A stretch of DNA of 64,000 nucleotides from Nocardia asteroides (GTDB taxonomy: Bacteria > Actinomycetota > Actinomycetes > Mycobacteriales > Mycobacteriaceae), in the NCBI GenBank assembly GCA_019930625.1, contig CP082844.1:5456001-5520000 (forward strand). The letters are read 5' to 3'. Below are positions 44,114 through 52,279 of the stretch, in pieces. Under the pieces are notes generated by a model. That model had not been told where the DNA came from and ran no database searches. It was given only the letters and a program-made list of their open reading frames with translations. The number at the start of each line of letters is the position of its first letter. Position 1 is the first letter of the stretch. The translations under genes and the position numbers were made by a program.

Positions 44114-44260
44114 GCCGCAAAGGCGATCGCGGTGCGGTCGCTGGTCGTGGGAAGGAGCCGACACCCGCGCGGCGGATCATACGGTGCGCGGCCGGAAGCG
44201 CACCGGGTTCATCCTGTTCGAGTTTCGCAGGTGGCCTCAGATGTAAGTTCGGTATATCGA

Positions 44261-47041
44261 CTACCGGCCCACACCGGCGTCGAGGAGCTTGGTTTCGACC
44301 TCGACGGCGTCAGGGTGGGCCAGCGGTTCGAGGACATCGAGCGCTCGGGTCCATGCTTCGAACGCTCCGGAATGGTCACCCGCCGCCTGCAATGCATCGC
44401 CGAGGTGGTTGAGGCTCTTCGCCTCCAGGTAAGGGCTGTCCAGTTCGCGGAACAGGACGAGCGAGTCGCGGTAGCACCGCGCGGCCTCGGTGTACTGGCC
44501 GAGATTGTGGTGTGCGCGCCCGAGGCAGTGGAGGTTGTGGGCGGTGCCGTCTCGGTCTCCGATCCGGTCCAGTAGTGGTTTCGCCTCGATGCAGTGGGCG
44601 AGGGCTTGCGCGTGGTGGCCTGCGTTGCCGTGGCACCAGCCGATGGCGGTGAGGGTGAACGCCTCCCAAACGTGGTCGCTCGCCTCGCGAAACAGCCGCA
44701 GCGCGTGGCGGGCATGCAGCAGTGCCCTCGTGTGGCGCTGGCCCAGGTCGTAGGCCGAGCTGAGGGAGAAATGGGTGATGGCCATACCGGTGGTGTCGCC
44801 GAGGCGCATGTAGAGGCCGAGGGCGCTTTGCAGGTGCTCGAGAGCCTCGTCCTGATTGCCCAACAGGATTTCGGCTCTGCCGAGGAGGTGGTGACAAGAG
44901 GCCCGGGCGTCGTCGTCGCACAGGCGGTCGGCGGCTGCGAGTGCCGTGCGCTGCGACTCGGCGCGGTGCGCCAGATATCCTCGCCTGCTCAGGTACGTGC
45001 TGTGCACCCAGGGCAACTGCCATGCGTGCACGTCCAGGCCTGCGCGGACTGCCTCAGCCGTCGCGGCCAGCAGCGTGTCGTGCTCAGCGGTGAGCCATTC
45101 CATGGCCTGGTGGTAGTTCGTGATGGGCAGGTGCGGGACGTGGTCCTGCGCTGCGGTGGGTTCGATCGGTGGCCAGTGCGGTGCCAGATGCCGTTCGGCG
45201 GCGAACCCGGTGTGCAGGTAGAAGTCGAGGCATCGTCGCAGTGCCATTCTCCGGTCGTGCTCGGTGTCCTCCAGCTCGGCCAGTTCCGCCGCATACGCGC
45301 GGAGCAGGTCGTGCGAGCGGAAGCGGCCGGGGCGGTGCTCGTCCACGAGGTGCGTCCGCGTCAGCTCGTGCAACAGCGTGCGGGTGTGCGACAGGTCGAT
45401 CCCGGCGAGCGAAGCCGCGGCGAACCGGTCCGAGTCGGGGCCGGGGTGCAGGCTCAGCAGCCGGAACAACCGGGCCGCTTCGGGACTCAGCGTGCGGTAG
45501 GACCAGCAGAACACCGCTCGCACGCCCGACGTTGTGTCGTCTGTCTCCAGCGCGTCCAGCCGCGCTCGCTCGTCACGCAGTTCACCGGCGAGCGCGCTCA
45601 GCGGGAACGCCGGGTTGCTCACGCCGCGGCCCGCCACCACAGCCAGGGCCAATGGAAGTCGTGCGGCGTGCGCGACGAGCCGTGCCACCGCGTCGGGTTC
45701 GGCGGCAACCCGGTCGGGTCCCAATCGCCTGGTGAGAAGCGACACGGCTTCGGTCTCGTCGAGCACGGTCAAGGGAACGGGCACCGCCCCCTCATGGGCG
45801 ACCAAGCCGGAAGACCGGTCCCGACTGGTGATCACCGTGAGGCAGTTCGCCTCGCCGGGGAGCAGAGGTCTGACCTGTTCGGCGTCGTAGGCGTTGTCCA
45901 GCACCACGAGCACTCGTCGGCCCGCCAGCAGGCTGCGGTACAGCGCGGCCCGCGCGTCCAGACCGGCCGAGATCTGCTCTGGCTGCACGCCGAGTGCTTC
46001 CAGGAAACCTTGCAACACATCCGTCGGAGGCAACGGGTTGCCCACTCGGTCGAAACCGCGCAGGTTCGCGTAGAGCTGTCCGTCCGGGAATCTCCAGGCC
46101 TCGCGGTGCGCCCAGTGCAGCACCAACGACGTCTTGCCCGCCCCGCCGGTCCCCGTCACCACGACGATGCCCGCGGCGGCGTTCAGTGCGTCCTGGAGCA
46201 GACCGAGTTCGCGAGTACGGGAGACGAACCACGGGGACGGTGCCGGTAACTGCCGCGGCACCGGCTCCCAGACCTCCACCGTTCGCCGTTCGGCGGGAGG
46301 AGGCGGTACCTCCGAGGCGAGCATCTGCTGGTGCAGACGTCGCAGTTGATCGCCGGGTTCGACGCCTATCTCCGCCACGAGCCGGGTACGAAACGTGCGG
46401 TACCGCGTCAATGCCTCTGTCCGGCGTCCGCATCGGTACAGGGCGAGCATGTGCTGACCGGCGAGCCGCTCGTCGAACGGGTTCGCCGCCGTCGCGGTCG
46501 TCAGCTCGGTCAGCAGTTCGGTGTGCATCCCGAGGTTCAGTGCGACGTCGTAACGCTGAATCTCGGCGGTGAACCGCTCTTCCCGCAGTCGGTCGCGCAC
46601 CGACGCCAGCCACGGGCTGTCCAGCCGGTCGAAGGGCACGCCTCGCCACATTCGAAGGGCACGGTCGAACAGGGCCAGCGCTCGCCGTCCTTCCGCCGCT
46701 CCGCGAGCCTGTCCGAGAAGGCTGTGGAACAGGTGCATGTCGACGGTTTCGGTGTCGATGTGCAGCACATACCCGCCGTCCCGGCGAGCGATGTCGAATC
46801 CCGCGACGTCGTCCTCCAGCACGGCCCTGAGCCGAGACAGGTAGCTGTAGAGCGTATGTCGAGCCCGTACGGGAGGATGCTCACCCCAGACACGGTCGAC
46901 GAGCTGGTCGGCGGTCACGATCCGACCTGCCTCGACGAGCAGGATGGCGAGCACGGTCCGCCGGCGAGCGTGCCCGATGTCGAGATCCCGTCCGTCGACC
47001 TGGACGCGAACGTCGCCGAGCACGGCGAACTCGACCCCCAC
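44261..47041 (-). CDS. SARP-family regulator with BTAD, NB-ARC and TPR domains
   Basis: 926 residues. Residues 1-95 are an OmpR-like winged helix (FAVLGDVRV, then RRRTVLAILLVEAGRIVT and YLSRLRAVL), followed by the bacterial transcriptional activation domain to about 245. A STAND-type NTPase has Walker A GTGGAGKTS (Lys303) and Walker B VLVVLDN. The C-terminal 350 residues are TPR repeats (for example HLLGRAEILLGNQDEALEHL). Such AfsR/DnrI-type activators bind direct repeats near -35 and often control secondary-metabolite clusters. It is divergent from the three small coupled genes at 47185-48469, its most likely local target; control of the distant PKS operon is possible but not shown. Confidence 0.92.
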   Translation of the reverse strand: MGVEFAVLGDVRVQVDGRDLDIGHARRRTVLAILLVEAGRIVTADQLVDRVWGEHPPVRARHTLYSYLSRLRAVLEDDVAGFDIARRDGGYVLHIDTETVDMHLFHSLLGQARGAAEGRRALALFDRALRMWRGVPFDRLDSPWLASVRDRLREERFTAEIQRYDVALNLGMHTELLTELTTATAANPFDERLAGQHMLALYRCGRRTEALTRYRTFRTRLVAEIGVEPGDQLRRLHQQMLASEVPPPPAERRTVEVWEPVPRQLPAPSPWFVSRTRELGLLQDALNAAAGIVVVTGTGGAGKTSLVLHWAHREAWRFPDGQLYANLRGFDRVGNPLPPTDVLQGFLEALGVQPEQISAGLDARAALYRSLLAGRRVLVVLDNAYDAEQVRPLLPGEANCLTVITSRDRSSGLVAHEGAVPVPLTVLDETEAVSLLTRRLGPDRVAAEPDAVARLVAHAARLPLALAVVAGRGVSNPAFPLSALAGELRDERARLDALETDDTTSGVRAVFCWSYRTLSPEAARLFRLLSLHPGPDSDRFAAASLAGIDLSHTRTLLHELTRTHLVDEHRPGRFRSHDLLRAYAAELAELEDTEHDRRMALRRCLDFYLHTGFAAERHLAPHWPPIEPTAAQDHVPHLPITNYHQAMEWLTAEHDTLLAATAEAVRAGLDVHAWQLPWVHSTYLSRRGYLAHRAESQRTALAAADRLCDDDARASCHHLLGRAEILLGNQDEALEHLQSALGLYMRLGDTTGMAITHFSLSSAYDLGQRHTRALLHARHALRLFREASDHVWEAFTLTAIGWCHGNAGHHAQALAHCIEAKPLLDRIGDRDGTAHNLHCLGRAHHNLGQYTEAARCYRDSLVLFRELDSPYLEAKSLNHLGDALQAAGDHSGAFEAWTRALDVLEPLAHPDAVEVETKLLDAGVGR

Positions 47042-47184
47042 AACATTCTCCTGACTCCGTCAAGTACCCGTCTCACCTGCTGATTCAAGGTTAGTGCAAG
47101 GTGCGTACAGGACTCGTCGCCCAAAGTAGTAGTCCCGAGGCCGGCGCTCGTGCCGGCTCCAGCACAGCGCACTGGAGGGTGACG

Positions 47185-47331
47185 ATGGACGAGGTGCTCG
47201 GCGCCGGTGGCGGTAAAGGGCTGGGATACGAACCCGATCCGCACCGACGGACCATAGCGACCTTCGCGGTAATCGGTGGCGTCCTCGCGCTGGTGCCGCT
47301 GCTGCTTACGTGCGTGGTGATGTGTTCATGA
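47185..47331 (+). CDS. Small single-span membrane protein, unknown function
   Basis: 48 residues from the ATG at 47185, chosen because GGAGGG lies 7 bp upstream. A polar, glycine-rich N-terminus is followed by one hydrophobic span (TFAVIGGVLALVPLLLTCVV) and a very short tail MCS. It has no recognised domain. The stop overlaps the next start (ATGA), making it the first gene of a coupled trio. It may anchor or target the proteins encoded downstream. Confidence 0.65.
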   Translation: MDEVLGAGGGKGLGYEPDPHRRTIATFAVIGGVLALVPLLLTCVVMCS

Positions 47332-47627
47332 AGGGGGGGACCATCGAGGGCAATGTGTACGGCAATGTGGTCATGTGGGAGGGCGCGACCATCACAGGCG
47401 ATGTTCACGGCGACGTCGTCCAGCTCGGCCCGGCGAATTCGATCGACGGTGACGTCGGCCAGCTCAGTTCGGCGGGCGCGAATTCGATGAACGGTGATGT
47501 CGGCCAGCTCAGCTCGGCCGGCGCGAATTCGATTGGCGGTAGCGTGCAAGGCAAGGTAGTCCAAGCAAGACGTATCTCGGGCAAGATCACAATCGGCGGT
47601 CGCACGATCGATTCACCGGTCAGGTGA
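47328..47627 (+). CDS. Short-repeat protein with bactofilin-like pattern, unknown function
   Basis: 99 residues made almost wholly of short beta-type repeats: GGTIEGNVYGNVVMWEGATI, then a 13- to 15-residue unit GDVGQLSSAGANSMN occurring three times with small changes, then GKVVQARRISGKITIGG. Alternating Val/Ile and Gly with regular turns is what beta-solenoid and bactofilin-like proteins show, but no family is recognised with certainty. It lacks a signal peptide or membrane span. Start and stop both overlap the flanking genes (ATGA, GTGA), so the three products are made together and may form one complex. Confidence 0.65.
   Translation: MKGGTIEGNVYGNVVMWEGATITGDVHGDVVQLGPANSIDGDVGQLSSAGANSMNGDVGQLSSAGANSIGGSVQGKVVQARRISGKITIGGRTIDSPVR
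47409..47537 (+). repeat. Tandem 39/45/45-bp coding repeats
   Basis: Three in-frame units: 47409-47447 (39 bp), 47448-47492 and 47493-47537 (45 bp each). The last two differ at only a few bases. They encode the GDVGQLSSAGANS-type repeats of the short-repeat protein and could vary in number by slippage or unequal recombination. Confidence 0.85.
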
Positions 47628-48469
47628 ATGGGTCTATGGAGCGCGAACTCTATGTCACGGACCTCGGGAAGCTGCTTGGCGGCTGGACGGTCAACGTGGT
47701 CGGCACCGAACTCGGTGAGCACAGCCGTCTGCTGTGCGCCCATGGCTCCCGTAGTTCCGGTTTCTCTTCGGACAGGGTCATCAGGGCGAGCCCTGAGGAT
47801 CACGCCCGGTGGTGCTCGGCGACACACCGGCTGCTGGTCGAGATCCGCGCCCTGCAGGAGCGCGAGGAAGCCGCCAGTCTCCACCTGCGTGCGCCGTTTC
47901 GGGGCGGCTTGTGGTGGCGGATCAGGTACGCGCGGCGGAACTGGTTGCTGCGCAGGGGATATGACGAGGCGAGCGTGCAACTGCGATCGGACTTCGACAC
48001 CGCCCTCGCGGCCTACCGGAATTGCACCGGTGACCTCCCCGAGTACCTGGAGGAATTCGCCGAACTGGAGAAGGAACGCAAACGGCGCGAGGAGGAACAG
48101 GCCAGGCAGAAGCGAGCCGAGGCCATCGCCGACGCGTCCGGCACGGTGTGGTCCTACGAGATCAGCAAGTATTCGGGCGGACGCAGCTTCTGGATCTACC
48201 TGAGGAACCTGGACGACGGAGGCAGCGGCGAGCACACGGCGCAGGAGGTCCACGCGGCATTGACCGCGGAGCGGGCGGAACACCGATACACCCGTGTGCG
48301 CTGGGGGCAGGAGACAAAGCGCGCGTTGGAAGAGAAATACAAGACTGCGGTATCCGGGTGGGCGCGGCTCACCGGCGAAATCATCATCCCGGACCCACAC
48401 GACCCGAGCAAGCCGCCGATCTGGTCGAAGTACCACGGCGGGCCGACCAGTAACTACGGCAGTTTCTGA
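47624..48469 (+). CDS. Charged protein with coiled-coil segment, unknown function
   Basis: 281 residues from the GTG overlapping the previous stop; an ATG four codons later is the alternative start. I recognise no family. Residues about 140-170 (YLEEFAELEKERKRREEEQA) should form a charged coiled coil that divides an N-terminal region rich in Arg/Trp from a C-terminal domain with YEISKYSGGRSFWIYLRN and repeated Trp/Tyr. No signal peptide or membrane span is visible. It is the last gene of the trio; with the membrane peptide and the repeat protein it may form a membrane-linked assembly (inference). Confidence 0.75.
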   Translation: MNGSMERELYVTDLGKLLGGWTVNVVGTELGEHSRLLCAHGSRSSGFSSDRVIRASPEDHARWCSATHRLLVEIRALQEREEAASLHLRAPFRGGLWWRIRYARRNWLLRRGYDEASVQLRSDFDTALAAYRNCTGDLPEYLEEFAELEKERKRREEEQARQKRAEAIADASGTVWSYEISKYSGGRSFWIYLRNLDDGGSGEHTAQEVHAALTAERAEHRYTRVRWGQETKRALEEKYKTAVSGWARLTGEIIIPDPHDPSKPPIWSKYHGGPTSNYGSF

Positions 48470-48618
48470 CACAAATCCACCAGCGTCACGGTTCATGGCT
48501 TCCGCTCTGCACGAAGCGTCTCGCCGAAACCCCTGCGGTCGGTATGCGGCATGAATGGGGGGTCGTGCTGCAACAGGTTTCGTGTGCCGTCCCGTGCTCC
48601 GGTTCCGGACCGGGGGTC

Positions 48619-49200
48619 TCACAGCTCTGCCGCGTGCGCTTCCAACACGGCTCGAATTGTTGCCGGTTCGACCGATCGGTGGGCGGGTGACGGCATTCAG
48701 GGAGAGGCCGGAGATGAGAGCGGCCAGGCGGACGGCTTCCCGGGCGGGGTCGGCGGCGCCCATCGTGGTGATCGCCTCGGCGAGCACTTGGTGCAGGTCC
48801 GAGGCCATCTGTCGCACCACGGGTGCGAATGCAGGGTTCAACCGCGAAGCGGCGATGATCTCCAGGAGAACGACGGATTCCCGATGCCTCTCCTCGTCCA
48901 CGGGCACCAACTCGTCGAGTACATCGAGCAGGTGACGTTTCGCGGCCTGGCGGTCCCCGAACCGGGGGGTGCGCAGTGACGGGTGAGACGCCGCTCCATC
49001 CGGTCTCCTACCTCGGTCGCCATGGCGACGACCAGCGATTCGTGATCGGTGAAGTAGTGGCGCACCGACCCGATGTTCAGACCGGCCTCCGCGGCGACCT
49101 TCCGGAAGGTCGCCGCGCCGACACCTCCGGTGACAACGAGCCGCAGAGCGGCCTCGACGATGTGGCGCCGTCGATGTCCACGGGCTCGACCTCTGCCCAA
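48619..49200 (-). pseudogene. TetR-family regulator with two frameshifts
   Basis: The N-terminal helix-turn-helix (IVEAALRLVVTGGVGAATF, then AEAGLNIGSVRHYFTDHESL) reads in one frame until about 48970. The effector domain (RHLLDVLDELVPVDEERHRE to LISGLSLNAVTR) continues in a second frame, and the end (RAVLEAHAAEL, stop at 48619) is back in the first. A run of six C near 48964-48969 that would need a seventh, and one extra base near 48690, explain the shifts. The start is uncertain; TTG at 49200 follows AGGAAAGGAG. Either a decayed gene or assembly errors. Confidence 0.8.
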
Positions 49201-49515
49201 CTCCTTTCCTGGGAGATCACCGACGACTACCTCGGCGGTGGTGGCAGCCGAACCTACGACAACGCAGGCGGCTACACCGATAACTCGGACGGGCAGATCA
49301 CCCACGTCACCGTCTACGAGTGGCGCCACGCCCTGAGCGATGTCATCGGCGCACTACTGCGGGCCGGACTCCACATCGAAGCAGTGGCCGAACTGCCCTA
49401 CATGGATTGGCGCGGCTTCCCCGAACTCGTTGCCTGCCCACAAGGATGGGCGCTGACGGACGGGGCGCCTCGGATCCCACTGAACTTCGCCGTCACCGCC
49501 CGGCGGACGGGATGA
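49196..49515 (+). pseudogene. SAM-dependent methyltransferase, 3' remnant
   Basis: The end of the frame encodes SWEITDDYLGGGGSRTYDNA, GGYTDNSDGQ, VTVYEWRHALSDVIGALLRA and ELPYMDWRGFPEL, a pattern of the C-terminal part of class I methyltransferases of the type-11/12 group. The SAM-binding N-terminal domain is missing: upstream the frame runs antisense through the TetR gene and has no similarity. It was probably cut off when the TetR gene was placed next to it. Confidence 0.7.
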
Positions 49516-49571
49516 CGCCACGCTCCTGGGCCACGTAAACAGCTATCGGTGGATAGCGATGCGTGCGCATG

Positions 49572-49745
49572 CACCCACGGCAGGTGATGGCCGAGGCGTT
49601 CGAGCAGTCCGTTGTAGCGGCGGTCGTCGAACGCTGCTTCAACCGGCTCGAGCAATACCGGGCCATCGCCACCCGATACGACAAACAGCAACCCCCCTAC
49701 GGCGGCATGCTGAACCTCGCGACCCTACTCATGTGGCTTATGAGG
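49572..49745 (+). mobile_element. IS5-family transposase, 3' remnant
   Basis: The frame encodes VVERCFNRLEQYRAIATRYDK followed by LNLATLLMWL, the C-terminal end of the DDE domain of IS5-type transposases, including the catalytic Glu context. The remaining element, including inverted repeats, was not found; the 5' side turns into unrelated sequence near 49600. It marks an old insertion in a zone full of broken genes. Confidence 0.75.
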
Positions 49746-49760
49746 ACACTGCTTGGCGGA

Positions 49761-50867
49761 TCAGAGCTCGGCGACCAAGTCCGCCGCGGCTTCGATCGCC
49801 GTGGCCTCGTGCTCGAGGAGGACGTCGCCACCCTGCGTCGAGACGATCGGCGTGTACGGATCGTCCACGAATTCTTCACCGAGCAGCTCGCGCACCACCG
49901 CGAGCCCGCAGAACGGAACATAGTGCGGGCTGTAGCCACCTTCTTGCACGAAGGCGATGCGGCCCGCGCAGGTTCCGTCCGCGATCTCCAGCATCCGGCG
50001 GGTCAGGTGCTGGAAGCCGCCGCTGGTGACCATCTGCCGAGCCAGCGGATCGAGGATGCTCGCGTCGAAGCCCGACGCCACGAGGATCAGTTCGGGCGCG
50101 AAGGCGCGCAGCGCCGGCTCCACCACTCGGTCGATCGCGTGCGAATACGCGGCGTCGCCGCTGCCCGGCGGAAGCGGCACATTGATCGCGTAACCGTATC
50201 CGTCGCCCGCGCCACGCTCCTCCCGGTAACCGGACTCCGGCGGGAAGCAGAGGTGCTGGTGGATCGAGATGGTCAGCACCGAGGGATCCTCATACCAGAT
50301 GTCCTGGGTGCCGTTGCCGTGGTGGACGTCCCAGTCCACCACGGCGATGCGCCGCACACCGAGAACATCTTTCGCGTAGGCGGCGGCGACGGAAACGTTG
50401 TTGAAGATGCAGAAGCCCATGCCGGTAGCACGGGTCGCGTGGTGACCCGGCGGATTGACCAGCGCATAACCATTGTCGACCGTCCCGTCGAGCACTTGCT
50501 GGACGAGCGCGATCGCGCCGCCCGCCGAAAGCGCGGCGATCTCGTACCCGCCCCTGCCGAAGGACGAGACCCCGTCGCCGGCGTCTCCGCCCTTCGGTTG
50601 CAAGCTCTCGGCCTTGATCCGCTCCAGATGTTGCACCGTGTGCACGCGCAGTATGTCGGCCTCGGTAGCGGGCACCGCCTCGATCGGATGCAACTTCTCC
50701 AACAGGCCGGACACCGCGACCAATTCATGGAATCGTCGCTTGGTATCGGGGTGCGCGAGGTGGTGGCCGATCGGCTGGAGACCGACCGTGACGTCGGACG
50801 GGAACAGGCTTCCGCTACCCGTGTCGGCCCACCCGTAGAGGGTGTTCCACACGTATCCAGTTGTCAT
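49761..50867 (-). CDS. HDAC-like deacetylase (acetylpolyamine amidohydrolase / class II HDAC group)
   Basis: 368 residues with the zinc-deacetylase signatures: NPPGHHATR (charge-relay His pair), DWDVHHGNGTQDI (zinc Asp and His) and SGFDASILDPLA (second zinc Asp). Bacterial members remove acetyl groups from polyamines, acetylated lysines or similar amides in the cytoplasm. The neighbour on the other strand, 262 bp away, encodes an amino-acid-binding lipoprotein, so uptake and deacetylation of an acetylated amine could be linked (inference). The gene is complete and uses an ATG. Confidence 0.9.
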   Translation of the reverse strand: MTTGYVWNTLYGWADTGSGSLFPSDVTVGLQPIGHHLAHPDTKRRFHELVAVSGLLEKLHPIEAVPATEADILRVHTVQHLERIKAESLQPKGGDAGDGVSSFGRGGYEIAALSAGGAIALVQQVLDGTVDNGYALVNPPGHHATRATGMGFCIFNNVSVAAAYAKDVLGVRRIAVVDWDVHHGNGTQDIWYEDPSVLTISIHQHLCFPPESGYREERGAGDGYGYAINVPLPPGSGDAAYSHAIDRVVEPALRAFAPELILVASGFDASILDPLARQMVTSGGFQHLTRRMLEIADGTCAGRIAFVQEGGYSPHYVPFCGLAVVRELLGEEFVDDPYTPIVSTQGGDVLLEHEATAIEAAADLVAEL

Positions 50868-51129
50868 GGTGACTCCCAGCAGTCAGCGGACCACCACACC
50901 GTCCGCTCGTTCCGAACTTGGTCTCGAGGGTGACCGGCCCCATTAGAAGCACAGCAGCGACCACTCCGCAACCGAGAAGATCGCCAGCAGTGGCGGCGTC
51001 GGCAAGCTTTCCACTGGCGGGGAGGCCATCGATAGGGGGCACCGGGAGTTTCCGGGAAACATGACGTGTCGTCAGCACCCGGCGGCCGGGCCCGGCCTGG
51101 CAGCTCAGCCTGAGAGGGAACCGAATTCG

Positions 51130-51966
51130 ATGAGGACGCACCGAACATTTTGCCTCGCCATCGGGGCGATCGCCGTCGCCCTCGTCGCCACCGCCTGCGG
51201 TGGCGGCAGCGACACCACGACCACCGAAGACCACGTGCGCGAGGGCAAGCTGACTATCGGCATCAAGTTCGACCAGCCCGGCCTGGGCTTTCGCGAGGCG
51301 GACGGCTCGTACCAAGGCTACGACGTGGAGATCGCCAAGTATGTGGCAGGCAAGCTCGGCGTACCGCCCGGCGGCATCACCTTCAAGGAGACGCCGACGG
51401 CGCAACGCGAGGCCATGATCATGAATGGCGAGGTGGACTTCATCGTGGCCACCTACTCGATCACCGACGAACGCAAGCAGAAGGTCGACTTCGCCGGACC
51501 GTACTTCGTTGCCGGGCAGGCCCTGCTGGCGAGGAACGAGACCACCGATATCACCGGCGTCGAGTCGCTGGCCGGAAACAAGAAACTGTGCTCGGTCAAA
51601 GGCTCCACTCCCGCGCAGTATGTCAAGGACCACTACGCCAGAGACGTTCAGCTGGTCGAACTGGACAACTATTCGCAGTGCGTCCAAGCGCTACGCAGCG
51701 GTGCGGTCGACGTGGTGACCGCCGACGACATCATCCTCGCAGGGTTCGCCGGACAGGTGTCGGGCGAACTGAAGCTGGTCGGCGACGCGTTCACCACCGA
51801 GAAATACGGCATCGGCCTGAAGAAGGGCGACCAGCAGACCCGCGCCAAGATCAATGACGCGATCGAGCAGATGATCGCCGACGGCTCGTGGCACAAGGCC
51901 TTCGAGAACACGATCGGTCCGCTCCGCGACTCGACGCTGACGCCACCCGCCATCGATCGTTACTGA
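51130..51966 (+). CDS. Amino-acid (glutamate-type) ABC transporter substrate-binding lipoprotein
   Basis: 278 residues from the ATG at 51130, preceded by GAGAGGGAA. The signal ends in the lipobox VATAC, so it is a membrane-anchored binding protein outside the cell. KLTIGIKFDQPGLGFREADG, EIAKYVAGKLGV and VDFIVATYSITDERK are the family-3 solute-binding hallmarks, nearest in style to actinobacterial glutamate-binding GluB. No permease or ATPase gene follows; a hairpin terminates it at once. It must either share a transporter encoded elsewhere or act as a sensor. Confidence 0.9.
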   Translation: MRTHRTFCLAIGAIAVALVATACGGGSDTTTTEDHVREGKLTIGIKFDQPGLGFREADGSYQGYDVEIAKYVAGKLGVPPGGITFKETPTAQREAMIMNGEVDFIVATYSITDERKQKVDFAGPYFVAGQALLARNETTDITGVESLAGNKKLCSVKGSTPAQYVKDHYARDVQLVELDNYSQCVQALRSGAVDVVTADDIILAGFAGQVSGELKLVGDAFTTEKYGIGLKKGDQQTRAKINDAIEQMIADGSWHKAFENTIGPLRDSTLTPPAIDRY

Positions 51967-51975
51967 CAGGCCCGC

Positions 51976-52015
51976 ACGCGCGGGTGGCTCGGCGAGCCAC
52001 CGAGTCCCCGCGCGG
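51976..52015. terminator. Hairpin after binding-protein gene
   Basis: An inner 8- to 9-bp stem (ggtggctcg with cgagccacc) is extended by an outer gcgcggg/cccgcgc pair, 10 bp after the stop. The rest of the gap to 52279 shows no gene. Confidence 0.65.
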
Positions 52016-52279
52016 CGCAACGCCATAGACGACGCATGCACAAACGCCTAACTTCTTCGCGTAGAGACACGCCAGGAAGTCGCCTGCCAGGGGGGTATCG
52101 CTGGTCCGCTGTCGCCTGTCGCCCGCCGTCGATCCGCCCGGATCGGCGGCAAGGTGCTCCGCCCGCGCGGCTTGCCAACGCCCGATCCGGGTCAGCAGCC
52201 GGAAATCTCGGAGACTTCAGCGCCGTGAGCAGCGGCATCAACGATCACGAAGTCCGGCCGGAGTAATTAGAATGACGAT

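Noticed and set aside
43925-44575. 216-residue + strand frame before and into the SARP gene
   Set aside because: It is antisense to the SARP C-terminus, lacks a ribosome site and matches nothing.
47405-48910. 501-residue minus strand frame
   Set aside because: Only its first part carries TetR sequence; the rest is antisense to the small-gene trio and is Arg/Pro-rich.
48976-49195. N-terminal part of the + strand frame that ends in the methyltransferase tail
   Set aside because: This part is antisense to the TetR gene; only the tail after 49196 has family similarity.
49563-50933. 456-residue + strand frame over the HDAC gene
   Set aside because: Beyond its first 60 codons (the transposase tail) it is the antisense of the clear HDAC-like gene and has no motif of its own.
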